From assembly GCF_016865425.1 (NCBI RefSeq), contig NZ_AP023355.1:3222198-3286197 (forward strand): a stretch of DNA of 64,000 nucleotides, in the 5' to 3' direction. Below, in pieces: positions 8,673-18,252 of this stretch (the stretch's first letter is position 1; every line of letters begins with the position of its first letter). This stretch comes from Actinocatenispora thailandica (lineage in GTDB: Bacteria > Actinomycetota > Actinomycetes > Mycobacteriales > Micromonosporaceae). The translations under genes were made by a program, and so were the position numbers. Under the pieces are notes generated by a model. The model searched no databases. It was not told the origin of the DNA and saw only the letters and a list, made by a program, of their open reading frames with translations.

Positions 8673-9368
8673 GTGACAGCCGACCTCGACGACCTCAGCG
8701 CGCTGGCCCGGCCGGTACCGCGGGGTGACACCTACCAGCCCGCCCGGTTGAAGTTCTTCCACGGTCCGATGGACTGCGGCAAGTCGACGCTGGCGCTGCA
8801 GATGGATCACAACCACGCCCGGCAGGGCCGCCGCGGCCTGCTGCTGACCCGGCTGGACCGGTCCGGCGCGGCGCGCATCTCCACCCGGATCGGGCTGGAT
8901 CGCCGGGCCATCGAGGTCACCGACGAGTTGGACCTGCGGGAGCTGGTGCGCGGCAAGTGGGCGCTGGGCGCCCGCATCGACTACCTGATCTGCGACGAGG
9001 TGCAGTTCTTCGCCGTCGACCAGGTCGAGCAGCTGGCCGATCTGGTCGACCACGCCGACATCGACGTGTACGCGTTCGGGCTGGCCACCGACTTCCGCAG
9101 CGAGCTGTTCCCGGCCACCAAGCGGCTGCTGGAGCTGGCCGACGGGGTGTACCAGCTGCAGGTGGAGGTGCTGTGCTGGTGCGGCCGGCGCGGCCGGCTC
9201 AACGCCCGCGTGGTGGGCAACCGGGTGGTACGCGAGGGTGAGCAGGTGTTGACCGGCGACACCGGCCGCGACGACCCGGTGCACTACCAGGTGCTGTGCC
9301 GGGCGCACTACCGGTCCGGCGATCTGGGGCCGGCGGCGCCGGCGGCCGGCCAACTGCCGCTGGGCTGA
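8673..9368 (+). CDS. tdk: Thymidine kinase
   Basis: 231 aa. P-loop GPMDCGKST at residues 31-39, the CDEVQFF segment (Glu as catalytic base) near 107, and a lasso-type C-terminal zinc region in which CWC and CRAH supply likely ligands. This matches type-II thymidine kinase (EC 2.7.1.21), which phosphorylates thymidine or deoxyuridine for nucleotide salvage. An upstream TTG at 8664 is possible, but the GTG at 8673 is preferred: a TAAGGT box ends 8 nt before it, fitting either an SD-like TAAGG or a leaderless start. The acidic N-terminal extension of ~25 residues before the usual start of the fold is somewhat longer than typical. Confidence 0.88.
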   Translation: MTADLDDLSALARPVPRGDTYQPARLKFFHGPMDCGKSTLALQMDHNHARQGRRGLLLTRLDRSGAARISTRIGLDRRAIEVTDELDLRELVRGKWALGARIDYLICDEVQFFAVDQVEQLADLVDHADIDVYAFGLATDFRSELFPATKRLLELADGVYQLQVEVLCWCGRRGRLNARVVGNRVVREGEQVLTGDTGRDDPVHYQVLCRAHYRSGDLGPAAPAAGQLPLG

Positions 9369-9433
9369 GCCGCCCGGCTCGCCGGTGCCGGGTTCGAGGC
9401 GCCCGGCTCGCTGGTCCGGGTTGGGCCGTCCGG

Positions 9434-10513
9434 TCAGCTGGCGCTGGGCGCAGCGGTCGTCCCGCTGGCCGGGTCGTCGGTGCCGGGAGCCGGACCGGTG
9501 TGCTCGGCCGGGGTGGCGCGGGAGGCCGGGGTGGCGCGGGAGGCCGGGATCGCGGCAGCGCGCCGGGACAGAAACTTGCGCGCCGCGGCGTGACCGGCCG
9601 CGTAGAGGGTGCGCTGGGTTTCCCGGTCGATGCCGAAGTCGAGGGTGGACACCCCGTGGGTGTCCACGAACAGGGTCCGCGCGGTGGTGTTCTCGTCGTC
9701 CAGGTGGTAGGCGTCGTGCGCGTCCAGCAGGGTGTGCAGCGCGGCGAAAGCGAGGTCGATCGGCCCGTCGATGGCGTGGCTGATCTGCCGGGCCGCCGGC
9801 CGGCCGGACAGCTTCACCCCGTAGGTCGGCCACCGGTTCGGCTTGCCGTCGGTGCGGTCGAACACGTCGATCGGGAAGTTCGACAGCATGCCGCCGTCGA
9901 CCAGGGTGCACTCCCCCAGCCCGTGCCCGGCGGTCAGCGTCACCGGCCGGAAGAAGAACGGGTACGACATCGACGCGCGCACCGCGAGCGCCACCGGCTG
10001 CTCGTCGGCGTCCAGGCCGTAGTGCTGGTAGTCCCAGGGCAGCCGGACCAGCTGGCCGCGGGACAGGTCGGAGGCGACGACGACCAGTCGGTAGCGCCGA
10101 TCGGGCGGCAGCGAGGTGCCGGGGTCGTCGTCGATGCGCAGGTCGCCCCAGGTGTGCACGCCGCGCTCGGCGAGTTGCCGTTCGATCCAGTGCAGCGCGA
10201 CGTCGCCCTTGTAGACGCCGTCGTGCAGCAGCAGCTCGATGCCCTTGCCGAGCAGCCCGAACCGGTCGAGCACGGTCGGGTCGGCGAACGAGCGGTAGTC
10301 GAGCGTCTCCATCAGCTCGACCAGTTCGCGCACCGGCCGGCCGGCCTGCTGGCAGGCGGCGCACAGCGCGCCGACGATCGCGCCGGCGGAGGCGCCGGCG
10401 ATGCGGGGGAAGCTCAGGCCCCGCTCGGCCAGCTCCTCGATCGCGCCGAGCAGCCCGATCCCCTTGACCCCGCCGCCCTCCAGCACCAGGTCGGCGTAGC
10501 GCGAGTTGTCCAT
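9434..10513 (-). CDS. Patatin-like phospholipase
   Basis: 359 aa. It has the full patatin set: oxyanion loop GGGVKG at 13-18, nucleophile GASAG with Ser42, and a DGG motif (VDGGML) near 205 supplying the catalytic Asp of the Ser-Asp dyad. Expected to be a lipid acyl hydrolase (phospholipase A-type). No signal peptide or membrane segment. The C-terminal ~40 residues contain direct repeats (two consecutive PASRAT copies) from a short DNA duplication near 9509-9545 and look disordered. It diverges from the acyl-CoA dehydrogenase at 10632. Physiological lipid substrate unknown. Confidence 0.87.
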   Translation of the reverse strand: MDNSRYADLVLEGGGVKGIGLLGAIEELAERGLSFPRIAGASAGAIVGALCAACQQAGRPVRELVELMETLDYRSFADPTVLDRFGLLGKGIELLLHDGVYKGDVALHWIERQLAERGVHTWGDLRIDDDPGTSLPPDRRYRLVVVASDLSRGQLVRLPWDYQHYGLDADEQPVALAVRASMSYPFFFRPVTLTAGHGLGECTLVDGGMLSNFPIDVFDRTDGKPNRWPTYGVKLSGRPAARQISHAIDGPIDLAFAALHTLLDAHDAYHLDDENTTARTLFVDTHGVSTLDFGIDRETQRTLYAAGHAAARKFLSRRAAAIPASRATPASRATPAEHTGPAPGTDDPASGTTAAPSAS

Positions 10514-10631
10514 GGCGGTGGCCCTTCCGGCGTTGCGGTCCTACCCGTTCGAGCCTAGCCGCCAGCACGACAAACCGGTCACCAGACCATCCGGTCTACT
10601 CGTCGGTAACCAAGCCTGGCAGACTGCACTC

Positions 10632-12362
<1,731 letters not shown>

Positions 12363-12370
12363 TGCCCCGG

Positions 12371-12399
12371 GTGCCGCGGCCCGCCGCCGGCCGCGGCAC
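12371..12399. terminator. Hairpin between convergent genes
   Basis: A perfect 11-bp inverted repeat (GTGCCGCGGCC / GGCCGCGGCAC) with a 7-nt loop starts 8 bp after the acyl-CoA dehydrogenase stop and ends just before the stop of the facing membrane-protein gene. The symmetrical GC-rich stem fits a bidirectional terminator without a U-tract. Confidence 0.7.
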
Positions 12400-12401
12400 G
12401 T

Positions 12402-12968
12402 TCAGCCGTCGGTGCCGTCGGTGCCGTCGGTACCGTCCGGGCTCGGCGGCGACTCCTCGGCGGCGGCGACCTCCAGGCGGAAGTGCCCGGCCGAGTGGAC
12501 CATCATCGCAACGACCCCGCTGGCCAGCACCGCGACCCCGGCGTACCAGCGGATGTGCCAGAAACCGGCGACCACGCCGACGAATCCGAGCAGCTGCGCG
12601 ACCGCGCGGCTGAGCCGGACCAGCCGCGAGTCGCTGGTCCGCCGCCGGAAGTCCTCCTGCCGGCTGACCAGTACCAGCGCGGCCAGCAGCGGGATCGCGA
12701 CCGAGAACGCGAGCACGCAGACGGTCGCCGACCGGTTCAGGCTGCTCGCGGTCAGGAACGGCTGCACCAGCACCAGGCCGACCGCGATCAGCCCGCCGTA
12801 GATCAGGTTGTTCTGCCGGACCCACTCCTGCTGCTGGTCGGGGGCGCGGCTGGCCTGCCGGAGGCGTTCGGCCTGCCGCTGGGCGCGCTCGCTGGTCCGC
12901 CGGGCCTGCTCCTTGGCCTCCCGCCGCTGCTCGCTGCGCCGTTCCGGATCGACTGCCACGATCGTCAT
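12402..12968 (-). CDS. Conserved-type membrane protein, unknown function
   Basis: 188 aa. A strongly charged N-terminal helix (Arg, Glu, Gln-rich, about residues 8-45) is followed by four hydrophobic segments (about 57-73, 82-104, 124-138 and 143-162) and a short acidic tail. The tail ends in DGT repeats encoded by 9-bp tandem repeats near 12407-12436. ATG 12968 directly abuts an AGGAGG, leaving no spacing; the in-frame GTG at 12959, 9 nt from that site, may be the real start. It lies 21 bp behind the tyrosine recombinase gene, so the two are probably co-transcribed. No family recognised. Confidence 0.65.
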   Translation of the reverse strand: MTIVAVDPERRSEQRREAKEQARRTSERAQRQAERLRQASRAPDQQQEWVRQNNLIYGGLIAVGLVLVQPFLTASSLNRSATVCVLAFSVAIPLLAALVLVSRQEDFRRRTSDSRLVRLSRAVAQLLGFVGVVAGFWHIRWYAGVAVLASGVVAMMVHSAGHFRLEVAAAEESPPSPDGTDGTDGTDG

Positions 12969-12989
12969 CCTCCTCGGGCCGACCGGCCG

Positions 12990-13940
12990 TCAGTGCGGCT
13001 CGGCGTCGGCGAGCAGCATGGCCAGGCGGTGCGACGGCGAGCGGTCCAGGTTGTGCCGGGCCCGGTCGTAGCGCCGGGTGGTCCGCGGGTCGGCATGCCC
13101 GAGCAGGTCCTGCACGTCGTGCAGGCTGGCGCCGGCGTCCAGTGCCAGCGTCGCGCAGGCGTGCCGCAGGTCGTGCGGGTGCAGCGAGTCCGCCAGGTGT
13201 GGCAGCGCGTCCGCGGCCAGGGTGCGCAGCAGCCGCCAGATCGCGTACCGGTCCAGGGCCCGGCCGGTGGCGGTCACCACCAGCGGCCCGCCGGTACGGC
13301 CGGCCAGGTAGTCGTCGAGGATCGCCGCGGCCCGCGGCGGCACCACCATGCGCTGGCTGCGGCCGCCCTTGCGGGTCACCGTCAGCACCCGGTGCCCCCG
13401 TTCGTACCCGAGGTCGGCGACGGTGGCGCCGACCAGTTCGGAGACCCGCAGCCCGCACAGCAGCAGCAGCGTGACGACCACCTCGGCGCGCGGCGAGTGC
13501 CGGTGCGCGGCGCCCAGCAGCAGCCCCGCCTCGGCCGCGGACAACCCGGTGGACTGCACGTTGTCGCCGACCTTGGGCCGCCGGACCCGCTGCACCGGGT
13601 TGCGGGCGATCAGCTCCTCGTCCTGCCCGTACGCGTAGAAGCCGGACAGCGCCGACAGCCGGCGGACCAGGGTGGCCGGTGCGACGCCGAGCTCGTCCAG
13701 GTGCGCGCGGTAGGCGTCCAGGTGCACCCGGCGGGCGGTCAGCACGTCGACGCCCTCGCTGCCGCACCAGTCGAAGAAGTGCGCGAGGTCGCGGGCGTAG
13801 GCCGCCCGGGTGTTGCCGTGATGCGACAGCAGGAACGCCGCGGCGAGCCGCTGTGCCGGGCTCGGTTCCCGGCGGGGCGCGGCGACCTGCGCCTCGACCC
13901 GGACCAGCTCCGCGGCGGGTACGGATGACGGTTCGCTCAC
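12990..13940 (-). CDS. Tyrosine recombinase, XerC/XerD type
   Basis: 316 aa from GTG 13940. An N-terminal SAM-like core-binding domain (about 30-125, with YARDLAHFFDWC) precedes the catalytic domain. Catalytic residues are visible in order: Arg in CGLRVSEL, Lys in TRKGGRSQ, HDLRH (His, Arg), GHADPRTT (His) and the nucleophile in RRYDRA. The reaction is site-specific strand exchange through a 3'-phosphotyrosine. No attachment sites, excisionase or phage genes are nearby, so this is an orphan, perhaps chromosome-dimer or unknown-target recombinase. The frame stays open to 14162, but a TAGGCT -10 box at 13948-13953 places transcription start at the GTG, which favours 13940 as the start. Confidence 0.82.
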   Translation of the reverse strand: MSEPSSVPAAELVRVEAQVAAPRREPSPAQRLAAAFLLSHHGNTRAAYARDLAHFFDWCGSEGVDVLTARRVHLDAYRAHLDELGVAPATLVRRLSALSGFYAYGQDEELIARNPVQRVRRPKVGDNVQSTGLSAAEAGLLLGAAHRHSPRAEVVVTLLLLCGLRVSELVGATVADLGYERGHRVLTVTRKGGRSQRMVVPPRAAAILDDYLAGRTGGPLVVTATGRALDRYAIWRLLRTLAADALPHLADSLHPHDLRHACATLALDAGASLHDVQDLLGHADPRTTRRYDRARHNLDRSPSHRLAMLLADAEPH

Positions 13941-13947
13941 CTCCGCG

Positions 13948-13953
13948 AGCCTA
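13948..13953 (-). promoter_or_regulatory. Putative -10 box of leaderless recombinase gene
   Basis: On the minus strand TAGGCT lies 7 nt before the GTG of the recombinase gene, which has no properly spaced ribosome site (GGAG directly abuts the codon). This fits transcription beginning at the start codon. No clear TTGACA-like -35 box is seen. Confidence 0.4.
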
Positions 13954-14112
13954 GCGGTGCACGTACCGTTGCTTGCTTCGGCTCGGTACGCGCGTCGCCG
14001 GCTGCTCGCGCTCGACCCGCCGGCTCGCGGGCCCGCCGGGTGCCGGCGGTGCCGGAGGTGGGTGCCGGGCCGCCGCGAGGTCGGCTGCAGGTTTCGAGGA
14101 CCGGCCATCTTG

Positions 14113-14142
14113 TTGACATGACATCGTTCTGCCGAGTACTTT
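14113..14142 (+). promoter_or_regulatory. Consensus promoter of leaderless F420 oxidoreductase gene
   Basis: A perfect -35 TTGACA (14113-14118), an 18-bp spacer and a -10 TACTTT (14137-14142) end 7 nt before the ATG at 14150. The transcript should therefore start at or next to the A of the start codon. No Shine-Dalgarno is present. GTTGACATG occurs twice, at 14112 and 14144, the second overlapping the start codon, and might be part of an operator. Confidence 0.7.
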
Positions 14143-14149
14143 CGTTGAC

Positions 14150-15037
14150 ATGTCCACAACAAGGATCCTGTTCGGCCTGAACGTCCCGGCCGCCGCCGGG
14201 CCCGGCGCCGACCCGGTGGCCACCGCGGTCGCCGCCGAGCAACTGGGCTACGACTTCGTGGCCACCTCCGACCACCCCTGCGGAGACTCCCCGACGTTCG
14301 AGACCTGGACGATGCTGACCTGGATGGCCGCGGCCACCAGCCGGATCAGGGTGGCCAGCCGGGTGCTCGGCGTGCCCTACCGCAATCCGGCGATGGTGGC
14401 GAAGATGGCCGAGACGCTGCAGCGCCTGTCCGGCGGGCGGCTGATCCTCGGGCTCGGCGGCGGCTACTCCGACGACGAGTTCCGGGCCTTCGGGCTGCCG
14501 GTTCCATCGGCGCGTGACAAGGTCGACGGGCTGGCCGACGCGATCCGCATCGCCCGCGGGCTGTGGTCGCAGCAGGCGTTCAGCCACACCGGCCGGGTCC
14601 ATCACACCGACGCCGCGCAGCTGTCCCCCAAACCGGACCGGCCGATCCCGATCTGGCTCGGTACGTTCGGGCCGCGGGCGCTGGCGGTGACCGGGCAACT
14701 GGCCGACGGGTGGATCCCGTCGCTCGGGTTCGCGCCGCCGGACGTGGCGGCACGGATGCGCCTGCGGATGCTCGACGCGGCGGCCGCGGCCGGCCGCGAC
14801 CCGGGCGAGATCACCTGCGCCTACCACCTGGCGGTCCGCGTGCAGGACACGGTGCGGAGCGCCGACCCGGCGGCGGAACCAGTCACCGGCCCGCCGGATG
14901 CCCTGGTCGAGCGGTTCCTGGGCTTCGCCGAGCGCGGCTTCACCGCGTTCAGCGTCGCGCTGCCCGGCCCCGACCCCGAGACGCAGCGCGAGCTGTTCGC
15001 CCGCACGGTGATCCCCGCGGTGCGGGCCGCCGCCTGA
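14150..15037 (+). CDS. LLM-class F420-dependent oxidoreductase
   Basis: 295 aa. Luciferase-like monooxygenase fold: an N-terminal beta strand, GYDFVATSDHP near 39, the characteristic LSGGRLILGLGGGYSDDEFRAFG near 93-115 and PIPIWLGTFGPRAL near 165. This pattern (GRL-LG-G-G with DEF) is typical of F420-dependent members of actinobacteria. It probably transfers hydride from F420H2 to an unidentified substrate in the cytoplasm. Expression is probably leaderless from a near-consensus promoter. It converges on the fxsA-like gene with only 7 bp between the stops. Confidence 0.82.
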   Translation: MSTTRILFGLNVPAAAGPGADPVATAVAAEQLGYDFVATSDHPCGDSPTFETWTMLTWMAAATSRIRVASRVLGVPYRNPAMVAKMAETLQRLSGGRLILGLGGGYSDDEFRAFGLPVPSARDKVDGLADAIRIARGLWSQQAFSHTGRVHHTDAAQLSPKPDRPIPIWLGTFGPRALAVTGQLADGWIPSLGFAPPDVAARMRLRMLDAAAAAGRDPGEITCAYHLAVRVQDTVRSADPAAEPVTGPPDALVERFLGFAERGFTAFSVALPGPDPETQRELFARTVIPAVRAAA

Positions 15038-15044
15038 CCGGCGG

Positions 15045-15527
15045 TCAGCGCGGTTCGACGATGTCGCCTTCCAGCGGCGCCTCGGCGTCGGCGGCCTCGT
15101 GCCGGTGCTGGCGGACCCGGACGGTGCGCGGGCCGAACACCTGCCCGGCGAGGTCGGGCGACAACCGCCGCACCGCCGCGGCCTGCACGCCCCGGGCAGC
15201 GAGCCGACGCAGCGCCGGGATCAGCAACAGCGCGCCGACCACGTCGCTCAGGTAGCCGGGGAACGCGATCAGCGCGGCGGCCGCGAGCGCCAGCAGCCCG
15301 TTGGTGGCCTCCGCGCCGGGCGGCCGGCCCTCGTTCAACGCGCCACGGAACCGGCGCCAGGCGCGGGGCCCGACCCGGCCGATGAGCACGGCACCGGCGA
15401 CGGAGGTGGCGAGCAGGATCAGCAGCGCCCAGCCGAGCCCGATGAAGTGGGCGACGGCCAGCAGCACGGCCAGCTCGGCGAGCGCGAGCAGCACCGGCGT
15501 CACGAGGGCGATGGCGGCGAGGCGCAC
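15045..15527 (-). CDS. fxsA: FxsA-family membrane protein
   Basis: 160 aa, GTG start with a GGAGGTG ribosome site. Three hydrophobic segments (about 5-25, 30-48 and 74-100) are arranged as in FxsA, including the typical loop GRVGPRAWRRFRGALNEGRPPG and the following FPGYLSDVVGALLLIP. The C-terminus is charged and cytoplasmic. E. coli FxsA suppresses F-plasmid exclusion of phage T7; its normal role is unknown. It starts 3 bp after the stop of lnt, so the two are translated in tandem and may share a membrane-biogenesis context. Confidence 0.82.
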   Translation of the reverse strand: MRLAAIALVTPVLLALAELAVLLAVAHFIGLGWALLILLATSVAGAVLIGRVGPRAWRRFRGALNEGRPPGAEATNGLLALAAAALIAFPGYLSDVVGALLLIPALRRLAARGVQAAAVRRLSPDLAGQVFGPRTVRVRQHRHEAADAEAPLEGDIVEPR

Positions 15528-15530
15528 GGG

Positions 15531-17144
15531 TCACCTCCGGGTTCGGGTTCGGCCACTCCACCGTAGCCCGGCGGCGGCGAGAAGGCCGGCCAGCGCCGCG
15601 GCCACCAGCACCATTTCGGGTATGGCGCCCAACCGGGTGGCAAGGGTGGTGCCCTCCCCCAGCCGGGTGGTGGTCTCGATGACCCGGCGGGTGTTGAACG
15701 TGGTGGCGTCGTGCACGCTGCCGTCGGCGCCGACGAACGCCGAGACCCCGACCGTGGAGGCCATCAGCGCCGGCCGCCCGTGCTCGACGGCCCGCTCCTG
15801 CACCATGGCGAGCTGTTGCCGGGACTCGGCGGTGTTGAAGTCGGCGTTGTTGGTCTGCACCGTGATCAGGTCCGCGCCGTGCGTGATCGTGTCCCGGACG
15901 AGGCCGTCGTAGCCGACCTCGAAACAGATCACGTCACCGACGGTGGCCGGCCCGAGCTTCAGCGCGCCGGTGCGGTGGCCGGGCACGAAGTCGGAGCGGA
16001 CCAGGTCGACCTTCTTGGTCACCTTGCGCGCGAGCGACCGCAGCGGGATGTACTCGGCGAACGGCACCGGATGCTGCTTGACGTAGATCGGCTGCTGCGG
16101 GCCGCCGCCGGGGGTCCACACGATGCCGGCGTTGCGCGCGTGGTCGCCCGGCCCCTCCAGTACCGCGCCGACCAGGATCGGGGCGCCGATCGCGGCGGCG
16201 GCCTGGTCGATGCGCTGGTAGGCATCCGGGTTCTGCAGCGGGTCGATGTCGGAGGAGTTCTCCGGCCACACCACCAGGTCGGGCCGCGGCTTGGTCCCGG
16301 CGTCGACCTGTCTGGCCAGGGCGAGGGTGGCATCGACGTGGTTGTCGAGCACCGCGCGGCGCTGGGCGTTGAACTCCAACCCGAGCCGCGGCACGTTGCC
16401 CTGCACGACCGCGATGCGCACCTTCCGGCCGTGCGGCACCGTCGCCGGTACGGCGAGGCCGGCCAGCGCGACCACGGCGGCCGCGGCGACCAGGGCCGCG
16501 GCGCGGGCGAGGGCGCCGGGCCGCGGGGCCCGCCAGCGCCGCCAGGCGGCGGCGGCGAGCAGGCCCCCGCAGGCGGCCACGGCGAAGGTGATCAGAGGTG
16601 CGCCGCCGAGCGCGGCCAGCCCGGCGAACGGACCGCCCTGCTGGCTGAACGCGACCCTGCCCCACGGGAAACCGCCCCAGGGCACCCGGCCGCGCAGCGC
16701 CTCCTGCGCGACCCACAGCGCGCCGGTCAGCAGCGGCCAGCTCCACCGGTACCGGTCGACCAGCCGGCTCGCGGCAGCCGCGGCGGCGCCCATCAGCGCC
16801 AGGTACAGCGCCTCGACCAGGGCCAACACGATCGGCCACGGCCAGTGCCCGATGACGATGCTGGTCCAGCTCAGCAGCGGGATGAACAGCGCGGCGCCGG
16901 CGACCAGGCCGGCCAGCGCCCCGCCGCGGGCGCGGCGGCGGTGGCAGGCGACCGCGAGCAGCGCCACCCCGATCGGCGCGGCCCACCACTGCCCGTACGG
17001 CGGGAAGGCGGCGAGCAGCGCGAACCCGGCGACCGCGGCGGCGGCGAGCGCGACCGGCAGCGGCAGCCGGCGGGGCGCGGCGGCGGCCGGCGGGGCGTCG
17101 GCAGGGTTGGTCGTCTCGCCGGTCAGCTGCTCGGAGGCGGTCAC
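15531..17144 (-). CDS. lnt: Apolipoprotein N-acyltransferase
   Basis: 537 aa from GTG 17144. An N-terminal membrane domain of about eight segments is followed by a nitrilase-fold domain with the expected triad: Glu in VVWPENSSDID, Lys in YVKQHPVPFAEYIPL and Cys in VICFEVGYDG, and a final membrane segment. Lnt N-acylates diacylglyceryl-cysteine at the N-terminus of lipoproteins on the outer face of the membrane; actinomycetes use it to make triacylated lipoproteins. The open frame continues upstream to 17468 through low-complexity Pro/His-rich codons translating a tandem repeat; I regard that part as non-coding. Confidence 0.88.
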   Translation of the reverse strand: MTASEQLTGETTNPADAPPAAAAPRRLPLPVALAAAAVAGFALLAAFPPYGQWWAAPIGVALLAVACHRRRARGGALAGLVAGAALFIPLLSWTSIVIGHWPWPIVLALVEALYLALMGAAAAAASRLVDRYRWSWPLLTGALWVAQEALRGRVPWGGFPWGRVAFSQQGGPFAGLAALGGAPLITFAVAACGGLLAAAAWRRWRAPRPGALARAAALVAAAAVVALAGLAVPATVPHGRKVRIAVVQGNVPRLGLEFNAQRRAVLDNHVDATLALARQVDAGTKPRPDLVVWPENSSDIDPLQNPDAYQRIDQAAAAIGAPILVGAVLEGPGDHARNAGIVWTPGGGPQQPIYVKQHPVPFAEYIPLRSLARKVTKKVDLVRSDFVPGHRTGALKLGPATVGDVICFEVGYDGLVRDTITHGADLITVQTNNADFNTAESRQQLAMVQERAVEHGRPALMASTVGVSAFVGADGSVHDATTFNTRRVIETTTRLGEGTTLATRLGAIPEMVLVAAALAGLLAAAGLRWSGRTRTRR

Positions 17145-17304
17145 GGGCTCGATTGTGCCGCACCAGCCCGGCCGGGCCCCCTGCGCGGCCGACGGCACGG
17201 CACCGGCCGCCGGCTTCGTACCGTTTGTGCTGCCCGGACGGGTGCGGCGGACGATGGCGGTGCGGCGAGCCGTGGCGGCCGGGGCGCGGGGCCCCGGGGC
17301 GCAC

Positions 17305-17405
17305 GGGGTGCAGGGTGGGCTCGGGGAGCACGCGGGTGCAGGGTGGGCTCGGGGAGCCGCGGGTGCAGGGTGGGCCCGAGGCCCACACGGGTGCAGGGTG
17401 GGCCG
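17305..17405. repeat. Four-copy 27-28 bp tandem repeat
   Basis: The core GGTGCAGGGTGGGC recurs at 17307, 17335, 17362 and 17390 (period 28, 27, 28 bp), with a variable linker of the CTCGGGGAGC type. There are no spacers of CRISPR length. It looks like an intergenic minisatellite upstream of lnt. Confidence 0.85.
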
Positions 17406-17709
17406 GGGACGGAAGAGGGGCGCGGCATCTGCCGCGCCCCGCGCTCCCAGGCCCTTCCCGGCCGGCACGTGCTCAGACGTTCCAACAGACCTTCGGACCG
17501 ACCCGGTGCGGACTGGATGCCCACCCGTTGCCGTTGTCTACTGGCCGGCTGTTTCCCCCTGGCCCGTGTCGGTGCGGCGACCGGTTCGCCCGCCCCGCCG
17601 ACCCCCGCCCACGTAACCTGGCCGCGTGGCGGCGCGACCTGCCGCCAACTTGCCCGTGGGTGGGGGGACGAAGTGAAGCCGAGCCGCCCCCCGAGGTAGG
17701 ACGTCAAGC

Positions 17710-17740
17710 ACGGTACGCACCCGCCCCCCGACGCTGTCAA
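17710..17740 (-). promoter_or_regulatory. Possible leftward promoter
   Basis: Minus-strand TTGACA (17735-17740) and TACCGT (17710-17715) are separated by 19 bp, longer than the usual 17-18. If used, it would transcribe toward lnt through the G6/C6 inverted repeat, giving a structured ~560-nt leader or a separate small RNA. Confidence 0.3.
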
Positions 17741-17865
17741 CCGGTACCGGTGAATCCGCCCGGACCCGACCCGGAAGTCCACCTTGCCTCGGCGTGTCGC
17801 CGCCCGGGTGTGTCGGGCCGTTCGGCGGATGGGACCGCCGGAACCGGCCCTGCCAGACTGCTGTC

Positions 17866-18240
17866 GTGACGGTGCGACGTGGTGTGGGTGGGCTGAACCT
17901 CGGCGTTCGGTTCCTGCTGGAGCTGGCGAGCCTCGCGGCCCTGGTGGCGTGGGGGCTGCGGCTGGACGCGGGCTGGCCGGTACGGCTGCTCGCCGGAATC
18001 CTGCTGCCGCTGGCTGCGGCGACGTGCTGGGGGCTGTTTGCCTCACCCAGGGGCCGGTTCCTGACCGCGCCGGGGCGGCTGGTGTGCGAGGTCGGCTTGT
18101 TCGGTGGTGCGACCGCGGCGCTGGTGGGCACCGGATGGCTCGCGCCGGGGGTGGTGTTCGGCGTGGTGGCGGCGGCGAGCCTGACCGTCACGTACGCGCT
18201 GGGGCAGCATCGGCAGGTCGAGCAGCAGGCCCGAGGGTAG
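17866..18240 (+). CDS. Small four-helix membrane protein (YrdB/DUF2568 type)
   Basis: 124 aa from GTG 17866. Four closely spaced hydrophobic segments with the early motif LNLGVRFLLELASLAALVAWG and a central GLFASPRGRF are typical of the YrdB/DUF2568 family of integral membrane proteins of unknown function. A CAGACT box ends 6 nt before the start codon and no Shine-Dalgarno is seen, so the message is probably leaderless. It converges on the MutL-like gene with 12 bp between stops. Confidence 0.75.
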   Translation: MTVRRGVGGLNLGVRFLLELASLAALVAWGLRLDAGWPVRLLAGILLPLAAATCWGLFASPRGRFLTAPGRLVCEVGLFGGATAALVGTGWLAPGVVFGVVAAASLTVTYALGQHRQVEQQARG

Positions 18241-18252
18241 CGGCCGGCGCGC

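Larger units (their letters stand above)
17145..17865. other. Long intergenic region with repeats and C/G-run hairpin
   Basis: This 720-bp stretch between lnt (leftward) and a small membrane-protein gene (rightward) has no convincing gene on either strand. It holds a four-copy tandem repeat (17305-17405), runs of six G (17662-17667) and six C (17687-17692) that can pair across a 19-nt loop, and a second C6 run at 17724-17729. A possible leftward promoter lies at 17710-17740. A small RNA or a long lnt leader is possible but unproven. Confidence 0.5.

Noticed and set aside
9369-9433. Terminator or repeat between tdk and patatin genes
   Set aside because: GCCCGGCTCG occurs twice, but no stable long stem could be drawn.
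12990-13940. Integrated mobile element marked by the tyrosine recombinase
   Set aside because: No tRNA target, direct-repeat att sites, excisionase or change in base composition around it.
17305-17405. Possible CRISPR array
   Set aside because: Repeats are back to back with no unique spacers, only four units, and no cas genes; the same holds for 22484-22563 and 51883-51981.
17145-17468. N-terminal extension of lnt with Pro/His-rich repeats
   Set aside because: The extension only translates the tandem repeat; Lnt homologues begin near GTG 17144.
17640-17745. 6C small RNA
   Set aside because: Two C6 runs are present but I could not form the two defined stems with the C-runs in the loops; kept only as a low-interest observation.
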